A stretch of DNA of 64,000 bases from assembly GCA_963847345.1 (NCBI GenBank), contig CAWJZU010000039.1, positions 124,001 to 188,000 on the forward strand, given 5' to 3'. Positions 9,412 through 18,667 of the stretch are shown here, in pieces. The notes under the pieces were generated by a model. The model did not search any database. It was not told the DNA's origin and saw nothing but the letters and a program-made list of their open reading frames with translations. The number at the start of each line of letters is the position of its first letter. Position 1 is the first letter of the stretch. Source of the DNA: DATARH01 sp963847345. Its GTDB lineage: Bacteria > Pseudomonadota > Alphaproteobacteria > ATCC43930 > CGMCC-115725. The translations under genes and the position numbers were made by a program.

Positions 9412-11483
9412 GCTTCGCGCCGCAATCTCTTGACCGGCGTTGCCGTGGCGATCGCGGCGGCGGCGACTCTGGGCGTGGCGTCTTTATGCTGCCGCTGCCG
9501 GCGCTCGACCGCAGCCGCGACCTGACGGCGCTGGTCCTGGCGCGCGACGGCTCGATCCTGCGGGGGTTCCTGAGCAGGGATGACAAATGGCGCCTGCCGG
9601 TCGCCGTCGATCGCGTCGATCCGCTTTACCGGCGGATGCTGGTCGCGGCCGAGGATAGCCGGTTCGATACCCATCCCGGCGTCGATCCGGCGGCGATACT
9701 GCGCGCCATCGGGCAGTTGGTGGCACACGGCCGCGTCGTTTCCGGCGCCTCGACCTTGACGATGCAGACGGTGCGGCTGCTCGAACGGCGGCCGCGAACG
9801 CTGTCGGCAAAACTCGTCGAGATTGCCGAGGCGCTTGGCCTGGAGCGCCGCCTGGGCAAGGACGATGTCCTCGCGATCTACATGTCGCTGGCTCCGTTCG
9901 GCGGCAATCTCGAAGGCGTGCGCGCCGCCAGCCTGGCGTATTTTGGCAAGGAGCCGACGCGTCTGTCGGCGGCCGAGGCGGCACTTCTTGTCGCCCTGCC
10001 GCGCTCGCCGGAGCGGCTGCGTCCGGACCGTCATCCCGACGCCGCGCTAGCGGCCCGCGACCGCGTCCTCGTCCGAATGGCCGAGAAGGGCATCATTTCC
10101 CCGGATAGATTTGCCGAGGCACAAAGCGAGCCGGTCCCGACGCGCCGGCTGGCTCTGCCGTTTCATGCGCCGCATCTGGCGCGCGCGTTGCGCGACGCCG
10201 CGCCGGGGATAGCGCAGCAGCGCACGACGATCGATCCGCTGCTGCAGCGCCGGCTCGAAGCCCTGCTGCGCCGCGAGGCTCTGGCGCTCGACGGCAGTGC
10301 GACACTCGCTGCAATCGTTGTCGATAATCGCGAGCGCCGCGTCGTCGCGCATGTCGGCAACGCCGTGTTCGGCTCGGCGGCGCGCCGCGGTACGCTCGAC
10401 ATGACACGCGCCGTGCGCTCGCCCGGCTCGGCGCTGAAGCCGTTCATCTACGGCATGGCGTTCGACCGGCTGATCCTGCATCCCGAGACGATGATCGAGG
10501 ATCGCCGGCGCTATTTCGGCGACTATGCACCGAGCGATTTCGACGGAAATTTCCACGGCGAGGTCAGCGCCCGCGAGGCGCTGCGGTATTCGCTGAACGT
10601 CCCGGCCGTCGCCGTGCTCGAGCGTCTCGGCGCGGCACGGTTCATCGCCGGCCTCGCCGCCGCCGGCGTCCGGTTGAAGCTGCCGCCGCGCGCCGAGGAA
10701 CCGGGGCTGGCGTTGGCGCTGGGCGGCGCCGGGATCACACTGACCGATCTGGCAACGCTCTATGTCTCGCTGGCCAATAACGGCCGGGTCGTGCCGCTGC
10801 GGTATCTCGAAACCGATCCGCCGGCCGCCGGGGTCGAACTGTTTGGCGCGGTGGCGGCCTGGTATGTCACCGATATCCTGGCCGGCGCGCCGCCGCCGCC
10901 CGGCATGGCTCCGGCCGAGGCGCGGCGCGGACACCCCCTGTCGTTCAAAACCGGGACGTCCTACGGCTACCGCGACGCCTGGGCGGTGGGCTACGACCGC
11001 GACGTGACGATCGCGGTATGGGTCGGGCGCCCCGACGGCACACCGCTTCCGGGCCGCAGCGGCCGGCTCGCCGCCGCGCCGGTCATGTTCAAGATAGCGG
11101 ATCTGCTGCCGGCGACGGCATTGTCGAAAATCCCGGCGCCGCCGCCCGAAGACGCGCTGATCGCCACCCGGCGCGATCTGCCAACCGGCTTGCAGCGTCT
11201 CGCCGCCGAACCGCGCTACGGTGGCCGCAAGGGCGATGAGGGAGGGCCACGAATTCTCTATCCGCCGGACGGGTCGGTCGTTGCCTGGGCCGGGCAAGAC
11301 CTGCCGCTCGAAGCCACCGGCGGCAGCGGACAGTTGCGCTGGCTGGTGGACGGCCGACCGCTCCCGACCGCCAAGCCGCGCCGCACCCTCTATTGGCGCC
11401 CCGGCGGTTTGGGGTTTATCCGCCTGACGGTCATCGACGGCGCCGGCCGCAGCGCCAGAGCAGCGGTGCGGCTGGTGCCCTGA
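9408..11483 (+). CDS. pbpC: Penicillin-binding protein 1C (bifunctional transglycosylase/transpeptidase)
   Basis: GTG 9408 overlaps the macroglobulin stop (GTGA), indicating translational coupling. Two compensating indels near 9418 and 9480 hide the N-terminal membrane anchor; with one C removed it reads MSFARNLLTGVAVAIAAAAT. The GT51 glycosyltransferase domain follows (EDSRFDTHPGVDP, GASTLTMQ, LGLERRLGKDDVL). The transpeptidase domain has S341-A-L-K344, YSLN and KTGTSYGYRDA. A PbpC-specific C-terminal beta domain (ILYPPDGS to RLTVIDGAG) ends the 691-residue product, the normal length. It polymerises peptidoglycan at the inner membrane and is the usual partner of bacterial alpha-2-macroglobulin. 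Confidence 0.95.
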   Translation: MSFAPQSLDRRCRGDRGGGDSGRGVFMLPLPALDRSRDLTALVLARDGSILRGFLSRDDKWRLPVAVDRVDPLYRRMLVAAEDSRFDTHPGVDPAAILRAIGQLVAHGRVVSGASTLTMQTVRLLERRPRTLSAKLVEIAEALGLERRLGKDDVLAIYMSLAPFGGNLEGVRAASLAYFGKEPTRLSAAEAALLVALPRSPERLRPDRHPDAALAARDRVLVRMAEKGIISPDRFAEAQSEPVPTRRLALPFHAPHLARALRDAAPGIAQQRTTIDPLLQRRLEALLRREALALDGSATLAAIVVDNRERRVVAHVGNAVFGSAARRGTLDMTRAVRSPGSALKPFIYGMAFDRLILHPETMIEDRRRYFGDYAPSDFDGNFHGEVSAREALRYSLNVPAVAVLERLGAARFIAGLAAAGVRLKLPPRAEEPGLALALGGAGITLTDLATLYVSLANNGRVVPLRYLETDPPAAGVELFGAVAAWYVTDILAGAPPPPGMAPAEARRGHPLSFKTGTSYGYRDAWAVGYDRDVTIAVWVGRPDGTPLPGRSGRLAAAPVMFKIADLLPATALSKIPAPPPEDALIATRRDLPTGLQRLAAEPRYGGRKGDEGGPRILYPPDGSVVAWAGQDLPLEATGGSGQLRWLVDGRPLPTAKPRRTLYWRPGGLGFIRLTVIDGAGRSARAAVRLVP

Positions 11484-11523
11484 GCGCCCGCCGCCCACCC
11501 CGCAAGCGCGCCTTCCTTCTTCG

Positions 11524-12498
11524 CTATTCCGCCGCCATGGTCCGCAGCTCCTCGGCAGCGGATAGGATCGGGAATCCCTCGATTGACCGGGACGGTTTGC
11601 CGTCGACACCGACAAGCGGCTGACCCACGAGGGTGATGCGATAGAGCTGACGGTCGAAATCGGACTCGAAGATGTCCCGCGGCGCCAGATGCACGGTTGA
11701 GCGGTTGTCCCAGAACGCGATGTCGCCTTCGTTCCACTTGAAGCGGACCGTATATTCCGGGCGGGTGACGTGTTCCCAAAGGATTTCGAGAATCTTTTGG
11801 CTCTCGCGCGGCGTGAGGCCAACGATCGATTTCAGGAACGACGGGCTGACAAACAGCACGCGTTCCCCGGTTTCGGCATGCACGGTGACGAGCGGGTGTT
11901 CGCTTTCCAGCACGCGGCGCTTGACCTGCTCGTTGTACACGCTGCCCGGTTTGGTTGTTTCGCGTGGCACGAATTTGTGAATACCGCGCAGCGTATCGAC
12001 AAATCCCCGCATGGTCGGCGACAGCCCGGTATAAGCGGCGGCAAGGTTGGTCCAGAACGTGTCGCCGCCATAGGGCGGTATCGTCACGCCGCGCAGGATG
12101 GACGCCATCGGCGGGTTCACCGCCGCCGTGATGTCGGCGTGCCAGCCCGACCACGGCGTCACCATCATCGCTTCACGATTTTCGTTCGCGGTGCGGTTCT
12201 TGGCGACCGAGTAGATTTCGGGATGGCCTTCGACATGGCCGAACACCGCGTGCCCGATCGTCGGCTCGCCGAACTGGCGCGCCAGCGCGACATGCTGGGC
12301 GTGATCGAGATGCTGGCCGCGGAAGAAGACAACCTTCCATTTCAGGAAAGCCGTGCGAACCTCTTGCAGCTGCTCGGGCGGCAACGGCCTCTTAAAATCG
12401 ACACCGCGGATTTCCGCGCCAATATGAAGCGTCAGCGGCACGATTTCGATCGAACCGTTTGTCGCGGCGCCCACGTTATGCTCGGGTGACGACTGCAT
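11524..12498 (-). CDS. TauD/TfdA-family Fe(II)/2-oxoglutarate-dependent dioxygenase
   Basis: 324 residues, intact. AAGGAA lies just upstream of ATG 12498. The iron-binding facial triad is visible: His120 and Asp122 in GWHADITA, and distal His270 in STVHLAPRD; Arg287 in LYRITL is positioned to bind the 2-oxoglutarate carboxylate. The family hydroxylates sulfonates, phenoxy acids and other small acids; the substrate here cannot be told from sequence. The gene is convergent with pbpC (about 40 bp between stops) and stands alone. Upstream lies repeat copy B. Confidence 0.9.
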   Translation of the reverse strand: MQSSPEHNVGAATNGSIEIVPLTLHIGAEIRGVDFKRPLPPEQLQEVRTAFLKWKVVFFRGQHLDHAQHVALARQFGEPTIGHAVFGHVEGHPEIYSVAKNRTANENREAMMVTPWSGWHADITAAVNPPMASILRGVTIPPYGGDTFWTNLAAAYTGLSPTMRGFVDTLRGIHKFVPRETTKPGSVYNEQVKRRVLESEHPLVTVHAETGERVLFVSPSFLKSIVGLTPRESQKILEILWEHVTRPEYTVRFKWNEGDIAFWDNRSTVHLAPRDIFESDFDRQLYRITLVGQPLVGVDGKPSRSIEGFPILSAAEELRTMAAE

Positions 12499-12624
12499 TT
12501 GCCCGGTTCCTTGCTGCTATGCGGTGGCAGTGACCGTGAACTCCGGTGGCGATGCTGTCAATCGCACCGAACCCTCGACCGGGCGCACCATCGGGTTGGC
12601 GCGGAAGGCACTGCAAACGCGCGC

Positions 12625-12870
12625 CGCCGGTGCTGCTTCGGTTTGCATTCCCGGGAGCGACTGGCAACTTTTTCCCTGTTCCAACGGCAATTTGCTGTTT
12701 CTGCAGCGAATCAGCAGCAAACGCGCGCAAAAGTCCTTGTTCCGCGCGGGTTTCGCGGCGACGGAACGCAAATTCTGCTGCAAAAGAACAGCAGACGCCC
12801 TGCCCGCCATTACTCCGACCCACCGCACCCAGCCACTTGATACGCCCGCAATGTGGCGGATTTCGCGTCG
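12625..12870 (+). repeat. Dispersed ~245-bp repeat, copy B
   Basis: Plus-strand counterpart of copy A at 3746-3990, collinear over its full length with scattered substitutions and small indels. Conserved blocks include GCTGCTTCGGTTTG, TTTTTCCCTGTTCC, CAGCAGCAAACGCGCG, GCGCGGGTTTCGCGGCG and CGCAATGTGGCGGATTTCGCG. The TTTGCTG/CAGCAAA hairpin is retained; the second hairpin of copy A has decayed. It fills the gap between the divergent dioxygenase and GST genes. No gene is supported in 12499-13033. Confidence 0.8.
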
Positions 12871-13033
12871 TTGCCGAGCATCGCTGGTCATCGTCTTCTC
12901 TCGTCGCTTTAATGCTGCAATATTGCCCGGCCGGGATACGAGCCGATGGACGCGGAGTTATCCGGCGCCAGCCAGGCGCCGCTCCTCGGCATCGCCCGAG
13001 GCGGGTTCGGCGTCGATCGAAAGGGCAAAGGCA

Positions 13034-13663
13034 ATGTTCAGGCTTTATTATGCGACCGGCACCTGTGCGCTCGCGACGCATATCGCGCTCGAGGAGGCCG
13101 GCGCGCCTTACGAGGCGGTGGCGGTCGATTTCGCGTCGCAGGCCCAGAGAAGCCCGGAATACCTCGCGGTCAACCCGAAGGGCCGGGTGCCCGCGCTGGT
13201 CACCGAAAGCGGCACGCTGACCGAGACGCCCGCGCTTTTGCTCTATGTGGCGCAGCGTTTCCCGGGCGCTGAGCTGGCGCCGCTCGCGGACCCGTTTACC
13301 CTGGCGCAGATGCAGGAGTTCAACAGTTATCTCTGCGCAACCGTGCATGTCGCGCACGCGCACGGCCGGCGTGGCGCCCGCTGGGCGGACGACGCGGCGG
13401 CGATCGCGGCGATGCAGCGCAAGGTAACGGCCAACATGACCGAGTGCTTCGAGCTGATCGAGAACAAGTACCTGAAGGGGCCGTGGGTCATCGGCGACCG
13501 CTATACGATCTGCGATCCGTACCTCTTCACGATCGCTTCCTGGCTCGAAGGCGACGGAGTAGATCCCGCGAGACTGCCGCGCACGATGGAGCATAGGAGA
13601 CGCATGCTCGCGCGCCCCGCCGTGCAAAAGGCCGTTGCCGCCGAAGGCACGCAGATCGGCTGA
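13034..13663 (+). CDS. Glutathione S-transferase family protein
   Basis: 209 residues from ATG 13034. The N-terminal thioredoxin-like half is clear: FRLYYATGTCALATHIALEE, then the cis-Pro segment GRVPAL and the ES-containing TETPALLLYV helix that binds glutathione. The C-terminal all-helical domain holds GDRYTICDPYLF, the usual N-capping box and hydrophobic staple. It is a cytosolic transferase of the beta/alphaproteobacterial type; substrate unknown. The amine oxidase gene begins 6-18 bp after the stop, so the two are likely co-transcribed. Confidence 0.9.
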   Translation: MFRLYYATGTCALATHIALEEAGAPYEAVAVDFASQAQRSPEYLAVNPKGRVPALVTESGTLTETPALLLYVAQRFPGAELAPLADPFTLAQMQEFNSYLCATVHVAHAHGRRGARWADDAAAIAAMQRKVTANMTECFELIENKYLKGPWVIGDRYTICDPYLFTIASWLEGDGVDPARLPRTMEHRRRMLARPAVQKAVAAEGTQIG

Positions 13664-13668
13664 CGCGG

Positions 13669-14971
13669 GTGTCGGCGTCGATGCCCCGCAAGGATCCGAC
13701 CCATTTCGTGGTGGTTGGCGCCGGCGCCGCCGGGCTGATGGCGGCGCGCGAGCTGGCGCGCGCCGGCCATCTCGTGACGATCCTCGAAGCGCGGCAGCGA
13801 CTTGGCGGCCGCATCTTTCCGCTGCCGGAGGCGGAGTTCGGGTACAAGGCGGAGGGCGGCGCCGAATTCGTCCACGGCGCGGCCGCGGTGACGCGCGCCC
13901 TGATGCGCGAGGCCGGATTGTCGCTGGCGCCGCGTCACGGCACGCGATGGAGCAGCCGCACCGGTGCGCTGGCTCCCGCCGACCCGGTGATGCCGCATGC
14001 CGACCGGTTCTATCAGGCCCTGCTCGATGTGGCCGAAGACCTGCCGGTCGCCGAATTTCTCGAGACGCATTTCGCGGCGCGGGAATACGACGAGTTGCGG
14101 CGCTGGGTCACCCGGACCGTCGAGGGCTACGATGCCGCCGATCCGGGCCGGTTCAGCACCCTGGCGCTGCGTGAGGAATGGCTGGCGCGCGACGACGGCG
14201 AGCACGGCCGCATCCGCGAAGGCTACGGCGCGCTGATCGCGCATCTCGCCGCGGAATGTCGCCGGCACGGCGCCGCGATCCGTCTCGGCGCCGTCGTTGC
14301 CGCGATCGAACAGGCCGGAGGCGGGATCGCCGCGCGTTGCGCCGAAGGCATCAGCGTCGCGGCCGATGCCGCGCTCGTTGCCGTGCCGCTGCCGCTGCTG
14401 TCGGAAATCGCGCTTCCGCCAACGGCGCGCGAGCGTATCGGGGCCGCCGCCGACATCGGGTTCGGCAACGTGGTGAAAATCCTGCTACGCTTCGCGACGC
14501 CGTGGTGGGTCGATTGCGGCGGGAGGAACTTTGTAGACCTGTCGTTCCTGCTGTCGAACGCAACGGTCCCGACCTGGTGGACGCAATATCCCGACCCGCA
14601 CCCGGTGCTGACGGGATGGTTCGCGGGACCGAAGGCCGACACGGTGTCGGCACTCGGCGCGAGCGAACTCGTGGAGATGGGGCTCGCCTCGCTCGCCGAG
14701 ATTTTCGAATTGCCGGCGGACCGACTCCGGGCCGCGCTGGTCGCCGCACGGGCGATCAACTGGGGCAACGACCCGTTCGCGCGCGGCGCCTACTCCTACG
14801 CCACGCCGAGAACCCGCGCCGCGCTGTCGATATTGAGCCGGCCGCGATCGCGACGGGATCTTCTTTTCCGGCGAGGCGCTCTATGCCGGTCCGGACATGG
14901 GCACCGTCGAGGCGGCGTTGGCCAGCGGCCAGGAAACGGCGCGGACGATTTTGAACGGGTCTCGGGCCTGA
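13669..14971 (+). CDS. FAD-dependent flavin monoamine oxidase family protein (frameshifted)
   Basis: About 433 residues after correction; GTG 13669 or ATG 13681 could serve as start. The N-terminal FAD-binding GxGxxG (VVVGAGAAGLMAA) ends in an acidic ILEARQRLGGRI segment typical of amine oxidases. The C-terminal FAD motif lies beyond a +1 indel near 14840 and reads GIFFSGEALYAG followed by GTVEAALASG. This C-terminal dinucleotide motif and the GGAEFVHG segment place it with monoamine/polyamine oxidases. It follows the GST gene closely. The stop in the corrected frame is at 14969-14971. Confidence 0.88.
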
Positions 14972-15076
14972 ACGCATGTCGCGGCTAACGGCATTCCAGC
15001 CGCGGCCATCGCCATCTCGAAAGCGCGCCGTCAACGTTTCAGTTGCACAACGCTAGCGTCAGCGGGGAGTAGGATC

Positions 15077-15970
15077 ATGGAGCGGAAGAAGGCATCGGAT
15101 TTCCCGCAGGAACTGCTGGATCTGTTCGACTCGTATGTGCATGGCGGGATCAGCCGCCGCGGCTTTCTCGACCGGGCAAAGAAGTTCGCGGTCGGCGGGA
15201 TCACCGCCACGGCGCTGTTCGGGATGCTCAAGCCGAACTATGCATGGGCGATCCAAGTCCAGCCGGACGACAAGCGGATCAAAGCCACCTCGGCGACCGT
15301 GCCGTCACCGCAGGGGAACGGCAGCATCAAGGGCTACCTGGTCCGGCCGGCGAACGACGCCAAGCTCCCCGTGGTCCTCGTCATCCACGAGAATCGTGGC
15401 CTCAACCCATACATCGAGGACGTCGCGAGGCGGCTGGCCGTCGCCGATTTCATCGCCTTCGCGCCCGACGCCTTGACCTCGCTCGGCGGGTATCCCGGCG
15501 ATGACGAGAAGGGGCTAGAAATGTTCGGCAAGCTCGATCGCGCCAAGATGGCCGAAGACTTCTTCGCCGCGGCAAATTGGCTGAAGGCCAGCCCGGACAG
15601 TACCGGCAGGCTCGGCGCCGTCGGTTTTTGCTTTGGCGGCGGCGTCGTCAATCAATTGGCGGTCCGGATGGGCCCCGATCTGGCAGCCGGCGTGCCGTAC
15701 TACGGAGCCCAGCCCAGTCCCGCCGACGCCGTGAAGATCAAGACGCCGATCAATGCGCAATACGGCGAACTCGACAAGCGGATCACCGACGGATGGCCGG
15801 CATTCGACGCCGCGCTGACCGAAGCCGGCGTGCCGCACGAGGGCCATATCTACAAAGGCGCCAATCACGGTTTCCACAACGATACGACCCCGCGCTACGA
15901 CGAAGCCGCCGCGAAGGAGGCCTGGCAGCACACGCTCGACTGGTTCAACAAGTACTTGCGGTCAGCGTGA
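15077..15970 (+). CDS. Dienelactone hydrolase family protein with Tat-like leader
   Basis: 297 residues, intact; GGGGAGTAGG precedes ATG 15077. Residues 27-50 (SRRGFLDRAKKF followed by a hydrophobic stretch) resemble a twin-arginine export signal, common in this DLH subgroup. The alpha/beta-hydrolase core carries the dienelactone hydrolase triad: Cys185 in GFCFGGG, Asp233 in GELDKR and His264 in ANHGFHND. Such enzymes hydrolyse dienelactones in chloroaromatic breakdown or other esters and lactones; the natural substrate here is unknown. It sits alone between the amine oxidase and an RTX remnant. Confidence 0.9.
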   Translation: MERKKASDFPQELLDLFDSYVHGGISRRGFLDRAKKFAVGGITATALFGMLKPNYAWAIQVQPDDKRIKATSATVPSPQGNGSIKGYLVRPANDAKLPVVLVIHENRGLNPYIEDVARRLAVADFIAFAPDALTSLGGYPGDDEKGLEMFGKLDRAKMAEDFFAAANWLKASPDSTGRLGAVGFCFGGGVVNQLAVRMGPDLAAGVPYYGAQPSPADAVKIKTPINAQYGELDKRITDGWPAFDAALTEAGVPHEGHIYKGANHGFHNDTTPRYDEAAAKEAWQHTLDWFNKYLRSA

Positions 15971-16104
15971 TGCTGCATCGGCCGGTTAAATCAAGATCTG
16001 AAACGGCTCTCCGGCGCACGGCCGTTATCCCGAACCGCGCTTCAAGCGCAACATGTGCCGCAAGCGGCCGGTGACGCGACGATCTCCGATCGACTGGCCG
16101 ATTT

Positions 16105-16372
16105 TTAGCGGTTCGCCAGCACCCTGCGGGATCCGGTTCGTCCGCCGATCAGCATAACCGGCGGCTCCGTCACGGTCGCCAATATGAGCCTGATTCAAAT
16201 CTACCTCATAATCAACGGCCTGGCCGGCGATGATGTTATCCAAGGCTCCGGGCTCGGAGCGGGCATCCCGTTCACGGCGGATGGCGGCGACGGCGACGAC
16301 GTGCTGATCGGCGGCCCCGGTCTTGATATTCTGGACGGCGGCACCGGCGGCAACATTTTGATCCAGAGCTGA
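16105..16372 (+). pseudogene. C-terminal remnant of an RTX-type calcium-binding protein
   Basis: The frame open from a stop at about 16102 to the TGA at 16370-16372 ends with NGLAGDDVIQ, GGDGDDVLIGGPGLDILDG and a final IQS. This is the canonical carboxy end of long RTX/hemolysin-type calcium-binding repeat proteins exported by type I secretion. No start codon with a ribosome-binding site and no preceding repeats are present, so it looks like the stump of a larger deleted gene. The rest of 15971-16483 holds no other supported gene. Confidence 0.6.
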
Positions 16373-16483
16373 GGCCGCGGCGGGCGTCGTTCGGGTTGGG
16401 TCGGGCCGGGTTCGGGTTGCCAGCCGTCGCGGCCTCGCCCATCATGCGGCCATAACAAGGCCCCGCAAAGCACGCCACTAGGG

Positions 16484-17477
16484 ATGCCGCCGATGACGAG
16501 CCTGTCGCCGACCAACCTGCCGCCCGAGCGGCAGCGTGAAATCCTGCGCCGGATGCTGACGATCCGCCGGTTCGAGGAACGCGCCTCGGACGACTACACC
16601 GCGGGCAAAATCTACGGCGTCGTGCATTGCTATATCGGCGAGGAGGCGGTCGCGGTCGGGGTCTGCGACGCGCTCGACGAGCGGGACCGGATCATCTCGA
16701 CGCATCGTGGCCACGGCCATTGCATCGCCAAGGGGGCCGACCTCAACCGGATGATGGCCGAGCTGTACGGCCGCCAGACCGGCTACTGCAAGGGCAAGGG
16801 CGGCTCGATGCACATCGCCGATTTCGGCATCGGCATGCTCGGGGCGAACGGCATCGTCGCGGGCGGCATCTCGATCATAACCGGCGCGGGCCTTGCGGCG
16901 CAGATGGAGGGAAAGGGTGGCGTCGCGGTCTCGTTCTTCGGTGATGGCGCATCGAACGCGGGGCCGTTCCACGAGTGCCTCAACATCGCGGCGACGTGGA
17001 AACTGCCGATGATCTATGTCTGCGAAAACAACATGTACGCGGCGCAGACCGCGGCTGCCGCGACGCACGCCTTGAGCGATGTCGCGGCGCGCGCCGCCGG
17101 CTACGGCATTCCGGGTGTCGTGGTCGACGGCAACGATGTCTTCGCGGTGCATCGGGCGGCGAGCGCCGCGGCGGATCGGGCGCGCTCGGGCGCCGGGCCG
17201 AGCCTGATCGAGTGCAAGACATATCGCTGGCGCGCCCACACCGAGCGCCGGGGACAGCCCGATTCGCGCGACCCGGCCGAAGTCGAAAGCCTGGAAACGG
17301 AAGGACCCGATCGCGCTGCTGGTCGGCTCGCTGCGGGAACAGGGCGAACTCGACGATGCCGGGCTGCGCGCGATCGAAAGCGATATCACGGCCGCGCTGG
17401 AAGCGGCGGTGGCCTTCGCCGAAGCCAGTCCGTTCCCGCTGCCCGAGCACGCGACCGACGACGTGTTCGCGGCCTGA
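16484..17477 (+). CDS. ThDP-dependent dehydrogenase E1 component, alpha subunit (frameshifted)
   Basis: 330 residues after deleting one A from the AAA at 17286-17288. The ThDP motif runs from GDG (153-155) to NN (182-183), and phosphorylation-loop-like HRGHGH and GKGGSMH segments are present as in pyruvate/acetoin dehydrogenase E1 alpha. With the beta subunit at 17674 it should form an alpha2beta2 enzyme that decarboxylates a 2-oxo acid or acetoin and passes the acyl group to an E2 lipoyl protein. No E2 or E3 gene is present nearby. An inserted palindromic element separates the two subunit genes. ATG 16484 and 16493 are both possible starts. Confidence 0.9.
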
Positions 17478-17487
17478 CAGGTAAGTT

Positions 17488-17646
17488 TTTACCGCGAAGG
17501 ACGCGATGGCTATTGTTGGCGCGAAGCGCCAGTAAACCACAGACACAGAGAGCACGGAGGTTATGCGAGTCGGTGTCCTCTGTGTCTCTGTGGTGCATTA
17601 TTATTGCGCGCTGCGCGCGCGACCTTCGCGCGGCCTTTGCGGTAAA
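17488..17646. repeat. Palindromic interspersed element between E1 alpha and E1 beta genes
   Basis: A 159-bp element with terminal inverted repeats TTTACCGC (17488-17495) and GCGGTAAA (17639-17646), nested GCGAAGG/CCTTCGCG repeats, and a central imperfect hairpin of ACCACAGACACAGAG against CTCTGTGTCTCTGTGGT. It has no coding capacity. Elements with these CTCTGTGTCTCTGTGG arms recur in many bacterial genomes (general knowledge, not searched). Here it splits two genes that would be expected to be adjacent. Confidence 0.75.
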
Positions 17647-17673
17647 GCGTTCTCTTGAGGCGAGGAGCCGACG

Positions 17674-18653
17674 ATGCGCGAATTGACATACGGCGAGGCC
17701 GCCCTCGAAGCGATCGCCGAGGAGATGCGGCGCGATCCGAAGATCTTTTACATGTCGACCGACGCGATCGGGCCGCTGTTGAAGGAATTCGGCGAAACAG
17801 CGGATCAGGACGACGCCGATCACCGAGGCCGCCTTTACCGGCATCGGCATCGGCGCGGCCGGCTGCGGTTTCCGCCCGATCGTCGATTGGCGGCAGGTCA
17901 CGTTCTGCTTTGTCGCGATGGACCAGATCGTCAATCAGGCGGCGAAAATCCATTACATGTTCGGCGGTCAGGTGGCGTTTCCGATGCTGTTTCGCGCCTC
18001 GGTCGGCGGCGGCGGAAAGGTCGCGGCGCAGCATTCGCAATCGCCCTATTCGATGTTCATGAATGTCGCCGGGCTGAAGATGTTTCTGCCATCGACCCCC
18101 TATGACATGAAGGGATTGCTGAAAACCGCGATCCGCGACAACAACCCGGTGATCTCGTTCGAATCGAGCCGGCTGATGGCGACCAAGGGGCCGGTGCCGG
18201 ACGAGGAGTACACGATCCCGCTCGGGGTTGCCGACGTGAAGCGCGAGGGCAGCGACGTGACCGTCGTCGCGCTCGCCTGGCTGGTGCACGAGGCGCTCGC
18301 CGCGGCCGAGGAACTCGCGAAAGAGGGGATTTCGGTCGAGATCGTCGATCCGCGCAGCCTCGTGCCATTGGACGCCGAAACGATCCGCAACTCGGTGCGC
18401 AAGACCGGTCGGCTCGTGATCGCCGATGAGGCCGGGCCGACCGCCGGCTTCTCGGCCGAGATCGCCGCGCTCGCGACCGAGGACGCCGCTGACGTTTGCC
18501 CGGCTCAAGGGGCCGGTGAAGCGGGTCTGCGCCTTGCAGGTGCCGATCCCGTACAGCCCTGTCCTCGAAGACCACGTCTTCCCGAACCGCAACCGCATCA
18601 TCGCCGGCATCCGCGAGGTGCTCGAAGCGCGCCGCCCGGAAGCGGCGGCATAA
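17674..18653 (+). CDS. ThDP-dependent dehydrogenase E1 component, beta subunit (two frameshifts)
   Basis: 325 residues after two corrections: one extra A in 17795-17797 and one extra base near 18490. GAGGCGAGGAG precedes ATG 17674. Conserved E1-beta segments are TPITEAAFTGIGIGAA, IVDWRQVTF with AMDQIVNQAAK, a glycine-rich loop followed by QHSQSPY, and VPIPYSPVLED near the end. It pairs with the upstream alpha subunit. The C-terminal transketolase domain (DVTVVALAW to VEIVDPRSL) is complete. The next gene starts 15 bp downstream. Confidence 0.9.
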
Positions 18654-18667
18654 GGCGGACGCCGGCC

